Shown in pieces: positions 8,546-18,363 of a stretch of 64,000 bases of DNA. This stretch comes from Microvirga brassicacearum. GTDB lineage: Bacteria > Pseudomonadota > Alphaproteobacteria > Rhizobiales > Beijerinckiaceae. The notes under the pieces are model-generated. The model did not search any database. It was not told where the DNA came from and was given only the letters and a program-made list of their open reading frames with translations. The stretch is taken from positions 4,082 to 68,081 of the forward strand of contig NZ_VCMV01000012.1 in the NCBI RefSeq assembly GCF_008757455.1, given 5' to 3'. Numbering within the stretch: position 1 is the stretch's first letter; every line of letters begins with the position of its first letter. The position numbers were made by a program, and so were the translations under genes.

Positions 8546-9076
8546 CACGCTCATCTCCAGCGTGTACCCGATCCAGATCGCTCCGGGTGGTTTCGCGCTT
8601 GGTGCGGCGGAAGCCAATGCCAACTCGGCTATAAAATTGAACCCAGCAGGCTGCATCGGTGAGGTAAGATAGTACGCCCGATACCCGAAAACGCAAACGA
8701 CCATTCACTTGGCATGTGGGGCCTTGTAGTCATCCGTTTCGCTCGACCAGCGGGTCGTGCCCGCGTGGGAGTTGAAGGATGAGGTATTCAGCGGAGAGGA
8801 TCGGCCCGGAATGGGACGACTGACCAGGGGGCCGAGACGGGAGGAAACAAGACGCTATGCCCCAGAGATGCAAATTATGGCTCAGCTTGGCCCGCTTCTT
8901 CTTCTTGTACGGGCAATTCACGAAGATCCAACCTCGAACGATAGAGTGCCCACATTGCGCGGAAAGTCCGTTCGGGGTCATTTTGAAGTAATTGGGCATC
9001 GTAGCTATGTCCGCTTTGACGGCAACTTCGGACGCGCGGATGGGGCCATTCCAACTCCCAGCCGGAGCTTTGGATC
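8546..9076. other. Gap between ankyrin gene and IS5-type transposase
   Basis: About 530 bases with no convincing gene. It must contain the promoter of the ankyrin-YHS pair and the left end of the insertion sequence. I could not identify the terminal inverted repeats of that element by eye. Confidence 0.4.
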
Positions 9077-9838
9077 ATGCGGTATGAACTCAGCGATCGC
9101 GAATGGGGTGTCATCAGGCCGATGCTCCCAAACAAGCCACGCGGCATTCCCCGTGTCGACGACCGGCGCGTTCTCAACGGTATCTTCTGGGTCTTGCGAT
9201 CAGGTGCGCCTTGGCGCGATCTGCCGGTGGGCTACGGTCCCCATACGACTTGTTACAATCGCTTCGTCCGCTGGCGGCGGTCTGGCGTCTGGGATCAGAT
9301 CATGGACGCGCTGGCAGAGGCTCACGATGCGGCGGTGCAGATGATCGACACGTCGGTCGTGCGGGTGCACCAGCATGGGGCCTGCATCGCGGGCAATCGC
9401 GAGCAACAAATGGGGCGTTCGCGAGGCGGACTGACAAGCAAGATTCATGCGGTCGTGGACGCCGATGGCCTGCCGGTGCGCCTCGGCCTCACGCCCGGTG
9501 AGGCGCATGACAATCGGCTTTGTTCGGTTCTTTTGACGGCATTGCAACCGCGAACAACGTTGCTGGCAGATCGCGGATATGACGCCGACTGGATCAGGGA
9601 GTTAGCGAGTCAGAGAGGCGCGTGGGCAAATATCCCGCCGAAACGCAATCGCAAGGAGCCGATCTGTTTCAGCCCCTATCTCTACCGAGCGCGTAACTTG
9701 GTTGAGCGGTTCTTCAACAAGATCAAGCAATGTCGGCGCGTCGCTACGCGATACGACAAACTCGCGGCCAACTATCTTGCCTTCGTCAAGCTCGCATCCA
9801 TCCGGTTATGGCTGCGCTTTTATGAGTTCACGCCCTAA
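9077..9838 (+). CDS. IS5-family transposase
   Basis: 253-residue single-frame DDE transposase of the IS5 family (probably the IS427 group). It has an N-terminal helix-turn-helix region (LSDREWGVIRPMLP...FWVLRSGAPWRDLP), first Asp in MIDTSVVRVHQHG, second Asp in LLADRGYDADW and the Glu in RNLVERFFNKIKQCRR. Many relatives need a programmed frameshift; this copy is open throughout. It lies 117 bases from the 3' end of the broken DUF305 gene. Confidence 0.9.
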   Translation: MRYELSDREWGVIRPMLPNKPRGIPRVDDRRVLNGIFWVLRSGAPWRDLPVGYGPHTTCYNRFVRWRRSGVWDQIMDALAEAHDAAVQMIDTSVVRVHQHGACIAGNREQQMGRSRGGLTSKIHAVVDADGLPVRLGLTPGEAHDNRLCSVLLTALQPRTTLLADRGYDADWIRELASQRGAWANIPPKRNRKEPICFSPYLYRARNLVERFFNKIKQCRRVATRYDKLAANYLAFVKLASIRLWLRFYEFTP

Positions 9839-9955
9839 GTCGAGAGCCTTGGCATCCCACGGCATTGAAGCTGGTCTTGGTCAGCAGCTTGATAAAATCA
9901 GCATTGTCAGGCCCGTCCCAGCAAAAATCCGTCGATGGTCCCGTTGGGGAGCCTA

Positions 9956-10573
9956 TCAATTCGGCTGCTTGGCAAGCCAAGCTCGTAAGGTCGCTATTTC
10001 GGCCTCCTGCGCCCGCACGACATCCTCGGCGAGCTTGCGAATGTCGGGTCCTTACCAAAGGCAACAGTGATCTTCGCCATTTCGATGGCACCCTGATGGT
10101 GGGCGATCATGGTCGCTGCAAAGTCCGCGTCCACATTGCCGGTCTTCGGGATTGTCATTCCGCGATGCATCTTGTCGGTGACTGCATTAAAGGCGAGGCT
10201 GGGCACACTGTCGTCGCCGCTGGGCCGCGTAGCGGCATCCGACATCGCCCCCATGCCGCGCCCCGCCCATTGTGCCTGCCATGCCGCTCTGCATCATGGG
10301 GCACATCATCATCATGCCACCTTGGCCACCCATCATTCCGGACATGCCGGGCATCGGCTGAGCCATCGGCATCGATTGTTGCGGCTGAGCCGCCGGTTGA
10401 TTTGGTGAGCTACCTGTTGGAGGCTGCGCCATTCCAGGCATATCCTGTCCCTGAGGGCCACGCATCATCCCTGGCATGCCCGGCATACCGGACGTTCCGG
10501 GCATCTGGCCCTGAGCGAGAGCCGGGACGGCGAGCGTCATTAACGTGACGGCGGTGAGGAGTTGGTTCTTCAT
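9956..10573 (-). pseudogene. DUF305 protein gene with two frameshifts
   Basis: Read on the minus strand: a signal peptide (MKNQLLTAVTLMTLAVPALA), a Met/Pro/Gly-rich linker, then the DUF305 domain (DKMHRGM...VDADFAATMIAHHQGAIEMA) and its tail (RKLAEDVVRAQEAEI...LRAWLAKQPN) before the stop at 9956. The three parts are in different frames: one shift near 10250 and another near 10050, each of one base. DUF305 proteins are secreted, ferritin-like-fold proteins often found with copper genes, and the Met/His-rich stretches fit metal binding. Either the gene is decaying or the assembly has two indels. Confidence 0.75.
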
Positions 10574-10669
10574 GGCAGTCGTCCTCTCCGTGAGTTGGAG
10601 CGACGAGACCGTCGGCCGAGGCCTCCTGGTCGGACACGGCGAACGGGGCCGCGTAGAGGACATCTTAGC

Positions 10670-12130
10670 ATGACGAGCGGGCCGGCTGTTAAAAACCACA
10701 AGCAGGGTATTCCCGCCCTTTGGCTCGCCTTCCTCTATCCTGCGATCGTACTGGCTCCAGTCGTCGCCGCATTTTGGGGGCCGCCCCCGCTCAATTGGGC
10801 CGCCGAGTTGGGTAGTGCCGCCGGGCTCGCCGCCGGGTCTATGCTCATCCTGCAATATGTGACCTCAGGTCGCTTCGAGAAAATTGCTGGGCGCGTCGGC
10901 ATTGACCGCGTGATTGGCTTCCATCGTTTCGCCGGATGGGCTCTCATCATCGTCCTCCTGGCTCACATCGTTGCTCTGGCATTGGCTGGAGGCGGCGATC
11001 CTGCACAGGTCCTGCGGCGGCTCATTCGTCTCCTGACCGCGCCCAGCCTCCTGACCGGGGTCGTGGCGGCTGTCCTGATCGGATTGGTCGTTTGGGCCGC
11101 TCTGCGGCGGGACCATTTTGGCTTGCGCTACGAGATTTGGCGCTTCTCGCATAGCGTTGGCGCGACCGTCGCGCTCGTCTGCCTAGTAGACCACGCCCTC
11201 GCACGCGGTACCTACATCAAGGTTCCGGCCGTCGCGCTGATCGCCTCGGCTCTGGCTCTGGTCGCTGTAGTCTCGTTGCTGGATATTCACGTGTTCCGTT
11301 CAGCCCGTGTGCTGGGCGCGCGATGGCGCGTCGAGACGGTCCGACCTCTCGGACCCAAACTATGGGAGTTGCTGCTTCGTCACGAGGCCGGTCGGCTGTT
11401 TAAGTTTCGTGCCGGCCAATTCGCCTGGGTCTGCTTCCACGGCCAGCCGACCTTCTGTGACAACCCGTTCTCGATTGCCTCCACGCCTGACGAACTGCCT
11501 GCCCTCCGCTTCGTGATCAAGGAGGTGGGCGACTTCACCAGCGGGATCGGCCAATTGCCGCCCGGCACTGTGGCGACGCTGGATGGCCCGCATGGCAACC
11601 TTGTCGACTGCGACGACGCAGCATCCGCCGTAATCCTGATCGCTGGTGGGGTGGGTATAGCACCCATTATCGGCATCTTGCGTTCACTTGCGAGGTCCTG
11701 CGACAGGCGGCCGGTGCGCCTCGTCGTTGCGACCCGCACAGCCGCCGAGCAGGTCTTCGCCAAGGAAATTTCTGCACTCGGGAGCGAACTCGACTTCAAA
11801 AGCATCGGCGTCGTGGAGGTATCTTCGCCAGACTGGAGCGGTCGCGTCGGGGAGGTCGATGACGAGGCGCTTGCGTCATTGCTTGAGGGGCTGGACCGGG
11901 AGCGTGCCATTTCCCTTCTGTGCGGCCCCAAAGCCATGATGGAGTGGGCTGCGGGGGCGCTCGACCGCCTTGGCATACCGAGTGACCGCATTCGGTACGA
12001 GCTTTTCGACTACGGCACGGCTGCCGATGCTTCGAGCCGGCGTGCCAAGCACATATTCCAAGTGATGCTGCTGGCAATCGGCCTCGGCCTTGTCGCTTTC
12101 GCAACGCGCGCGCTGGTTAGCGACGGTTGA
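10670..12130 (+). CDS. Ferric-reductase-like transmembrane oxidoreductase
   Basis: Membrane electron-transfer protein of the ferric reductase/NADPH oxidase superfamily. About six N-terminal helices hold histidines typical of haem ligands (DRVIGFHRFAGW, LLAHIVALA, RFSHSVGA, LVDHALA). An FAD-binding part (CDNPFSIAST) and an NAD-binding part (LIAGGVGIAPIIGILRSL, LCGPKAMMEW) follow, with a final helix at the C-terminus. The start at 10670 has an AGAGGA ribosome-binding site; the open frame upstream is not used. It is divergent from the DUF305 gene and converges on a cytochrome c gene, overlapping it by 14 bases. It probably passes electrons from NAD(P)H across the membrane to iron, copper or the cytochrome. 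Confidence 0.85.
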   Translation: MTSGPAVKNHKQGIPALWLAFLYPAIVLAPVVAAFWGPPPLNWAAELGSAAGLAAGSMLILQYVTSGRFEKIAGRVGIDRVIGFHRFAGWALIIVLLAHIVALALAGGGDPAQVLRRLIRLLTAPSLLTGVVAAVLIGLVVWAALRRDHFGLRYEIWRFSHSVGATVALVCLVDHALARGTYIKVPAVALIASALALVAVVSLLDIHVFRSARVLGARWRVETVRPLGPKLWELLLRHEAGRLFKFRAGQFAWVCFHGQPTFCDNPFSIASTPDELPALRFVIKEVGDFTSGIGQLPPGTVATLDGPHGNLVDCDDAASAVILIAGGVGIAPIIGILRSLARSCDRRPVRLVVATRTAAEQVFAKEISALGSELDFKSIGVVEVSSPDWSGRVGEVDDEALASLLEGLDRERAISLLCGPKAMMEWAAGALDRLGIPSDRIRYELFDYGTAADASSRRAKHIFQVMLLAIGLGLVAFATRALVSDG

Positions 12131-12410
12131 GCGTCGCCAGGTAATCGATGATCGCACGGCGCTGCTCCGCATTGCGGGTGTAGTGCCGAGCGAGGAAGCG
12201 GTCGAGCTGAGCCTGGGTCGCCGGATCGTTGAGGCTCCCGGTTCGGCTGATGACCGCCGACGGGCCGCCATGACAGGAGGCGCAGGTCGAAGCATATGCC
12301 ACCTCTCCGGGCTGTGAGGTGCTCACCTGGGCCGCACTGCCCGTTGAAGCGAAGGCCGCACTTAACGTTATCCCAAGTGTACTCAAGGTTTTGATATCAG
12401 CGACCATCAC
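12117..12410 (-). CDS. Small periplasmic cytochrome c
   Basis: 97-residue protein with a signal peptide (LGITLSAAFASTGSA) and one haem c site (CASCHGG). No clear axial methionine is visible; RFLARHY offers a possible histidine ligand. It converges with and overlaps the reductase gene by 14 bases, so the two are unlikely to be on one transcript but may work together. It could be an electron acceptor for the reductase. Confidence 0.8.
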   Translation of the reverse strand: MMVADIKTLSTLGITLSAAFASTGSAAQVSTSQPGEVAYASTCASCHGGPSAVISRTGSLNDPATQAQLDRFLARHYTRNAEQRRAIIDYLATLNRR

Positions 12411-12634
12411 GCCCTCCCTGCGGGCCTAGTCCCTCATGGGCAGCTTGGGTGCTGCGCCAGATCCTCAAGCGCGAGCGCGCCTAGCTCAACTGTCGGCCTT
12501 TAGAATACGCTTGTTTCGCCATGCTCTCACTATCAAGCGGCACGGCTCGAGGCCTCCTCAGCCCGCTGAGGGATGTTCCATAAACGGGTCCAGCTTTCCT
12601 GTGGTAGCTTCCAGTAGCAGTAAGGGTGATGATA

Positions 12635-13708
12635 ATGCCCAAGATGAAAGTTGCGATCTTCGTCGAACCCAATCGGATCGTCCTAGATGAGAAACCAATC
12701 CCCGCGGTCGGACCTCTCGACGCGCTGTTACGCATTACCACGACCACAATCTGCGGCACCGATATCCACATCCTCAGGGGCGAGTATCCGGTCGCCAGAG
12801 GGCTAACTATCGGTCATGAGCCGGTCGGCATCGTCGAGAAGCTCGGCTCGTCCGTGCGTGGCTACCGCGAGGGGCAGAAGGTTATCGCTGGCGCGATTAC
12901 GCCAAGCGGCTACAGCGAAGCATGCCTATGCGGATTTCATTCGCAGGACGGGGCTGGCACCAAGCATGGCTGGAAGCCGCTCGGCGGATGGCGCTTCGGC
13001 AATACCATCGACGGAGCCCAAGCGGAGTATCTGCTCGTTCCCGACGCGATGACTAACTTGGCTCCGGTGCCGGATGGCCTCTCAGACGAGCAGGTGCTCA
13101 TGTGTCCCGACATCATGTCGACGGGCTTCTCTGGGGCGGAGAGCGGTCGTATCCGCATCGGTGATACCGTGGCGGTGTTCGCGCAAGGGCCCATCGGGCT
13201 CTGTGCCACGGCAGGGGCGCGCCTGATGGGCGCCACGACCATCATTGCTGTAGAGAGCGTGCATGATCGAATGGAGATGGCGCGGCGGATGGGTGCAGAT
13301 CACGTCGTTGACTTCTCGAAGATCGATCCGATCGAAGAGATCCAGCGCCTGACCGATGGACGGGGCGTGGACGTTTCCATCGAGGCGTTGGGGCGGCAGG
13401 AAACCTTCGAGGCCGCATTGCGCGTGCTTCGGCCAGGCGGAACATTGTCGTCGCTCGGTGTTTATTCGGGCGATCTTAGAATTCCTCTTGATGGCTTCCT
13501 CGCGGGACTGGGCGACCACACTATCCGGACGACGCTCTGCCCTGGTGGCAAGGAACGCATGCGGCGGCTGATGACCGCAATCGCGTCGGGCCGGGTCGAC
13601 ACGCGCCCCCTCGTGACGCACCGCTTCAAGCTCGATCATATCGAGGAGGCCTACGATCTGTTTGCCCACCAGCGAGATGGCGTGTTGAAGGTGGCTATTA
13701 CACCGTAA
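12635..13708 (+). CDS. Zinc-dependent medium-chain alcohol dehydrogenase
   Basis: NAD(P)-dependent alcohol dehydrogenase of about 357 residues. The start at 12635 is eight bases after AAGGG. Catalytic zinc ligands are visible as Cys in TICGTDIH, His in IGHEPVG and Asp in MCPDIMSTGF, the Cys-His-Asp set of the secondary-alcohol dehydrogenases of the Clostridium beijerinckii type. The four-cysteine structural zinc loop is absent, as in that group. The nucleotide fold has GPIGLCATAGARLMGA and an acidic VESVHDR end of beta-2. It sits between the cytochrome and the quinone reductase in a redox cluster. In related bacteria such genes are often expressed under low oxygen. Confidence 0.85.
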   Translation: MPKMKVAIFVEPNRIVLDEKPIPAVGPLDALLRITTTTICGTDIHILRGEYPVARGLTIGHEPVGIVEKLGSSVRGYREGQKVIAGAITPSGYSEACLCGFHSQDGAGTKHGWKPLGGWRFGNTIDGAQAEYLLVPDAMTNLAPVPDGLSDEQVLMCPDIMSTGFSGAESGRIRIGDTVAVFAQGPIGLCATAGARLMGATTIIAVESVHDRMEMARRMGADHVVDFSKIDPIEEIQRLTDGRGVDVSIEALGRQETFEAALRVLRPGGTLSSLGVYSGDLRIPLDGFLAGLGDHTIRTTLCPGGKERMRRLMTAIASGRVDTRPLVTHRFKLDHIEEAYDLFAHQRDGVLKVAITP

Positions 13709-13832
13709 GGTTTCGATACTAGGCAATTGAACTCATTGTCTCGGCAGAGGCGAGTTCACGAGTTCAGGTTTCAAGTTCTGATAGGCCGCAGGCACTCACT
13801 CACGGGCCCGGCAATGAAAAACGGTGACCTGA

Positions 13833-14414
13833 ATGGCCCGCATCGCCATCATCCAAGGTCATCCCACGCCGGGAGGCAAGCATTTCTCCCACGCGCTGGG
13901 AGAAGCCTACGCTGAAGGCGCCGCGGCCGGCAGCCATGAGGTACGGTTTATCGCGGTGGCCGAACTCGATTTCCCGCTAATCCGATCGAAAGCCGATTGG
14001 GACGGCGCTCCGCCCCCGCTCGTCATTGCAGAGGCACAACAGACGATCAGTTGGGCCGAACACCTCGTCATCTTCTATCCCCTTTGGCTCGGAGGCATGC
14101 CTGCACTCCTCAAAGGTTTCCTAGAGCAAGTCTTGCGACCCGCTTTCATGACAGGTGGCCGGGAAGGCGCGAGTTGGAAGAGTGCGCTCAAAGGCAAGTC
14201 TTCCCGGATCGTCGTCACAATGGGCATGCCGGCCTTCATCTATCGTTTGTATTTCGGGGCTCACAGCCTCAAGAGCCTCAAGCGCAGCATTCTTTCCTTT
14301 GTTGGGTTCGGCCCGAACCGGCACACGCTCATCGGCGCGATCGAAAGCATGGACGACGCCAAAAGGAAGGCATGGCTTGATGTCATGCGCAAACTCGGCA
14401 AAACGTCTCGATAA
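13833..14414 (+). CDS. NAD(P)H:quinone reductase, flavodoxin-like fold
   Basis: 193-residue flavoprotein of the NQO/MdaB/KefF-like family. The FMN/FAD phosphate loop is GHPTPGGKHFSHAL near the start, followed by FYPLWLGGMPALLKGFLEQV and a C-terminal helix. It probably reduces quinones by two electrons and limits oxidative stress. It is co-directional with the upstream dehydrogenase (125-base gap) and the downstream metal ATPase (77-base gap). Confidence 0.85.
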   Translation: MARIAIIQGHPTPGGKHFSHALGEAYAEGAAAGSHEVRFIAVAELDFPLIRSKADWDGAPPPLVIAEAQQTISWAEHLVIFYPLWLGGMPALLKGFLEQVLRPAFMTGGREGASWKSALKGKSSRIVVTMGMPAFIYRLYFGAHSLKSLKRSILSFVGFGPNRHTLIGAIESMDDAKRKAWLDVMRKLGKTSR

Positions 14415-14491
14415 CTGCGTGGTCCTTTCTGGCGGCACCGCTTGCATCGACTGATGCGAAACCTCCTAATGGTGACAACCTTCCACTCGGA

Positions 14492-16423
14492 ATGGACCTG
14501 CCCATGCATGGTGTTGAGAAAACCAACTCGTCAGCCTCTCATTGGCTTTGGCTTTCCCACACGCCGACGGTCCCATCGCTGCAGGACCTTCACAAGCTTA
14601 TCCGCCCCATCCTCGTCATTTTGCCTACGTTGGGGCTGCTTCTGGGCTTCGGCGCACGTTTGGTTGGGAGCGGGCAGTGGTCCGAGACGATTTGGGCAGC
14701 GGCGACCCTGCCAGTGCTGGGAGCGTTGCTCGTGGGGATCATCGCGAGCCTGCGGCGCGGCGACGTCGGCCTGGACATCGTTGCCGCCCTCTCAATGACC
14801 GGGGCACTTGTCTTCGAGGAGCACCTCGCGGCCGCCGTCGTCGCTCTAATGTATGCGGGCGGGCAATATCTCGAGAGTTCTGCGGAGCGCCATGCCAATC
14901 GCGAGATGACGACGCTCTTGGCCCGCGTGCCGCGAACCGCTGTTCGCTACCGGAATGGCACGCTCGAAGAGGTCGGCCTTGATCTCATCAAGCCTGGTGA
15001 TCGCTTACTTATTCCCCAGGGCGATGTCGTACCTGTCGACGGGCTTATCATCGAAAGGACGGCTACCCTCGATCAGTCAGCGCTGACTGGCGAGTCGGTG
15101 CCCGTCCGGAAGATGGCCGGCGAGTTAGTTATGAGCGGGGTGACGAACGCAGGCGATGCCTTCGACCTCTTCGCCAAGCACCCGGCGGCTGAAAGCACAT
15201 ATGCCGGCATTGTTCGCCTGATTGAATCCGCGCAAGCCTCAAAGGCGCCCATGGCGCGGCTCGCGGATCGCTTTGCCATCGCGTTCCTTGCGGTGACAGT
15301 CCTTCTCGCTGGCGGGGCCTGGCTGTGGAGCGGCGATCCGATCCGCGCCTTGGCAGTCCTCGTCATCGCGACGCCGTGCCCCCTGATTCTTGCCGTTCCT
15401 GTCGCCATCATGTCGGGCATATCACGCGCGGCAAAGGCTGGGGTGCTGGTGAAGGGGGGGAGGGCGCTGGAGACGCTTGCTCGCGTGAAAGTTCTCGTTG
15501 TCGACAAGACTGGAACTCTCACACACGGGCAGGCGCGAATCGTCGGGATCCGCCCGGTGGCGAACTTATCCGCCGAGAAGCTCCTTCAACTCGCTGCATC
15601 ACTCGACCAGGCGTCGAAGCACATCATTGCGCGTTCCCTTGTCCTGGAAGCGAAGGAGAGAGGGCTTGACCTCCTGCTTCCCACTGAAGTCGAGGCGGTC
15701 CCGGGCGAAGGGCTAGAGGGTATCGTGGACGGCCGGCACGTTCTTGTGGGCGGGACACGATTTGTGGCGGAGCGCGTTCCGAGTGCCTGTGAGATTGTTG
15801 CCAGCGGTCAATACCCTGTAGGTTCGGTGGTGGTGGCTGTGGCCGTCAACGGTCGACTCGCGGGGGTCCTGATCCTGGCGGACAGGTTGCGCTCGGAGGC
15901 GGCGCAGGTGATCAACAGCCTTCGTCGGTTGGGGATTGACCGCATCGTCTTAGCCTCGGGTGACCGCCGCGATGTGGCGGAGGCAGTCACCGTCGGATTG
16001 CACCTCGACGCGGTCCATGCCGACCTCACGCCAGACCGCAAGACCGCCATCGTGCAAGCTGAGCGCCGCTACGGGCCCGTCATGATGATCGGCGACGGTG
16101 TCAACGATTCCCCGGCCCTTGCGGCTGCCGACCTCGGGGTCGCCATGGGGGTCAGGGGGGCGGCCGCATCCGCTGAAGCCGCCGACGTGGTTCTCCTGGT
16201 CGATCGGATGGACAAAATTCCTCTCGCAATCCAAATCGCGCGCTGGTCCAGGCGCATCGCGCTCCAAAGTGTTTATACCGGGATCGGCCTTTCCTTTGCA
16301 GGCATGATCGTGGCTGGGCTTGGGTATCTCACCCCTGTGCAGGGAGCTCTAATCCAGGAGGTCATCGACATTGCCGTGATCCTGAATGCCCTCAGAGCTC
16401 TTCGGGCACCGACGGCGTTGTAG
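14492..16423 (+). CDS. Heavy-metal-translocating P1B-type ATPase
   Basis: 643-residue metal-exporting ATPase with no N-terminal metal-binding domain. Transmembrane helices surround the ion motif TPCPL (about residue 293). It also shows the actuator TGES, the phosphorylation site DKTGTLT (Asp ~338) and the hinge GDGVNDSP (~534). TPC-type pumps have been linked to nickel, cobalt or iron, so copper should not be assumed. The usual HP dipeptide of the nucleotide-binding domain (SEHPLA in most members) reads SKHIIA here, which is unusual. It lies in a cluster with cytochromes and redox enzymes. Confidence 0.85.
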   Translation: MDLPMHGVEKTNSSASHWLWLSHTPTVPSLQDLHKLIRPILVILPTLGLLLGFGARLVGSGQWSETIWAAATLPVLGALLVGIIASLRRGDVGLDIVAALSMTGALVFEEHLAAAVVALMYAGGQYLESSAERHANREMTTLLARVPRTAVRYRNGTLEEVGLDLIKPGDRLLIPQGDVVPVDGLIIERTATLDQSALTGESVPVRKMAGELVMSGVTNAGDAFDLFAKHPAAESTYAGIVRLIESAQASKAPMARLADRFAIAFLAVTVLLAGGAWLWSGDPIRALAVLVIATPCPLILAVPVAIMSGISRAAKAGVLVKGGRALETLARVKVLVVDKTGTLTHGQARIVGIRPVANLSAEKLLQLAASLDQASKHIIARSLVLEAKERGLDLLLPTEVEAVPGEGLEGIVDGRHVLVGGTRFVAERVPSACEIVASGQYPVGSVVVAVAVNGRLAGVLILADRLRSEAAQVINSLRRLGIDRIVLASGDRRDVAEAVTVGLHLDAVHADLTPDRKTAIVQAERRYGPVMMIGDGVNDSPALAAADLGVAMGVRGAAASAEAADVVLLVDRMDKIPLAIQIARWSRRIALQSVYTGIGLSFAGMIVAGLGYLTPVQGALIQEVIDIAVILNALRALRAPTAL

Positions 16424-16747
16424 CCCTGACTCCCTGCAGCTGCCCGCTGACTACCGACACTCCTGCAGGAGTTCAATCTGGAAATCTTATATTCCGGCAA
16501 AGGCGCTCCCACTGGCGGTTGACGAGATTGTTGAGCTTATCCTGCAGGTGTCGGATCTCCAGCTCGGCAGGTAGCAGGGGATGTGTCGGATCAAACCTCC
16601 AGCTGTGCGGGAAGGAAACTTAGCCGCTCGACACCCCAGAGCCTAGATGCGATGCTGACCATCCCAAGTCCTTGGCGTCGGGATCGTTTCGCGAGCGGGC
16701 CAGCCCATTTCGCCGCATCCCAAGCGCGAATTTCAAGGGAGTGCATC
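16424..16747. repeat. Gap with palindrome and inverted repeat
   Basis: No gene is seen here. A perfect 14-base palindrome (actcctgcaggagt) lies at 16459-16472. The stretch ccgacactcctgcagg (16455-16470) is matched by its inverse cctgcaggtgtcgg at 16541-16554, with one extra base. This could be the remains of a small transposon or a regulatory fold. Confidence 0.4.
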
Positions 16748-18334
16748 TTGTCGCTCCGACTTCACTTTTACGGTGCCGCCGGTGCGGTGACGGGATCCTG
16801 CTTCATGCTCGAAACGAGCGCGGTGCGTGTTCTCGTCGATTGCGGGATGTTTCAGGGTTCGAAATCCGAGCGTGAGCTCAACTACCGCCATTTTCCTTTC
16901 CGGGCTGCCGGCATCAGTGCCCTTTGCCTCACTCATGCGCATATTGATCACAGCGGCCTCATCCCAAAGCTGGTGAAGGCCGGATTCGACGGTCCCATCT
17001 ACGCGACCGAAGCCACGGCCGATCTCGCGTCCATCATGCTTCCGGATTCCGGCCACATCCAGGAGATGGAGGTCGAGAACCTCAACCGTCGCAACAGCCG
17101 CCGCACGCGACCCGCCGTGTTTCCCATCTACACAGCCGAGGAGGCTGCCGCGAGCCTGTCGACGTTCCGATCGGTGCCTTATGGGCAATGGGAGGCGATT
17201 GCTCCGGGTTTTCGAGCCCGGTACTGGAATGCGGGCCATCTTCTTGGCTCGGCCTCCATCGAAATAGAGGTAACCTCCGAAGGAGGCGAAAAGCCGATAC
17301 GCCTTCTGTTCTCTGGTGATATCGGCCCAGACCACAAACTGCTGCAGCCGGGGCCTGATGGCCCGCCTGATTTCGACTATGTCATCCTGGAGTCCACATA
17401 CGGAGACACAGACCGTGCTGGCATGACAATCGAGCGGCGCCGGCGGATGCTCCGCGACGAGGTGCGGGCGGCAACGCGACCGAGCGGGGTACTGCTCATC
17501 CCGTCGTTCGCCGTCGAACGGACGCAGGAACTGTTGGTCGATCTTATGAAACTGATGGATGCTGGCGAGTTGCCCGATATTCCGGTCTTCATCGACTCAC
17601 CCCTTGCCTCGAAGGCGAGCGCGATCTTCAAACGCCACGCGGGAGAGTTGCGCGAAGGTCAGGATCTCGTTCGTGCTTTAGAATCGCGGTGGGTGCGGTT
17701 CACGGAAAGCGTGGACGAAAGCAAAGCCATCGACCGGATCCATAGCTTTCACATCATCATCGCGGCGAGTGGTATGTGCGACGCAGGACGGATCCGACAT
17801 CATCTCAAGGCTTGGCTCTGGCGCGAGGATGCGACGGTCCTCTTCGTCGGATATCAGGCCCAAGGTACGCTGGGCCGGATTCTGCAGGAAGGCGTCTCGC
17901 GCATCAGGTTGCGCGGGGAAGAGATCAGGGTCAGAGCCCGCTTGAGAACGCTCGATCTCTATTCGGGGCATGCAGACGCGCCGGAGTTGCTAGCCTGGTT
18001 GAAAGATCGCCTGCCAGTCCGGCGCGGAGTTTTTCTCGTCCACGGCGAGGCACCAGCGCTGAATGCTCTGCGCGCATCAATGCCCGACGTTGTTCCCGCC
18101 CATAGGACAATCATCGCCAGCCTCGACGAGATCTACGAGTTGTCGGGAGAGGCGGCCGTCTTGATCGAAGATCAGGAGCGTCGTCTGTCGCCTCAGAGCG
18201 TGGGACATCGTGACTGGCACAACGACTTCTCGGAGCTTCTCCTCGATCTCAATGCGGCCATCGAGAGGGCAGCCGACCGCAAAGCCAAGGAGGCCATCAT
18301 ACGCCGCGTGAGGCGGGCTCTGGAAACGGAATAG
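16748..18334 (+). CDS. Beta-CASP metallo-beta-lactamase-fold hydrolase (RNase-like)
   Basis: About 528 residues of the CPSF73/YSH1-like archaeal-bacterial family. The TTG start at 16748 is chosen because AAGGGAG lies ten bases before it and the protein then begins SLRLHFYGAAGAVTGSC as relatives do. Motifs in order: THAHIDHSG (~62-70, two-zinc site), GHLLGSA, SGDIG, STYGD, then beta-CASP motifs PSFAVERTQE, AASGMCDAGRIRHHL and VGYQAQGTLGR, and YSGHAD. It is expected to be an RNA endo- or exonuclease. Bacterial copies often sit in low-oxygen or stress clusters as here, but their targets are unknown. Confidence 0.85.
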   Translation: MSLRLHFYGAAGAVTGSCFMLETSAVRVLVDCGMFQGSKSERELNYRHFPFRAAGISALCLTHAHIDHSGLIPKLVKAGFDGPIYATEATADLASIMLPDSGHIQEMEVENLNRRNSRRTRPAVFPIYTAEEAAASLSTFRSVPYGQWEAIAPGFRARYWNAGHLLGSASIEIEVTSEGGEKPIRLLFSGDIGPDHKLLQPGPDGPPDFDYVILESTYGDTDRAGMTIERRRRMLRDEVRAATRPSGVLLIPSFAVERTQELLVDLMKLMDAGELPDIPVFIDSPLASKASAIFKRHAGELREGQDLVRALESRWVRFTESVDESKAIDRIHSFHIIIAASGMCDAGRIRHHLKAWLWREDATVLFVGYQAQGTLGRILQEGVSRIRLRGEEIRVRARLRTLDLYSGHADAPELLAWLKDRLPVRRGVFLVHGEAPALNALRASMPDVVPAHRTIIASLDEIYELSGEAAVLIEDQERRLSPQSVGHRDWHNDFSELLLDLNAAIERAADRKAKEAIIRRVRRALETE

Positions 18335-18363
18335 CCAGAGCAGGGTGCTGCCACAGCACTCGG

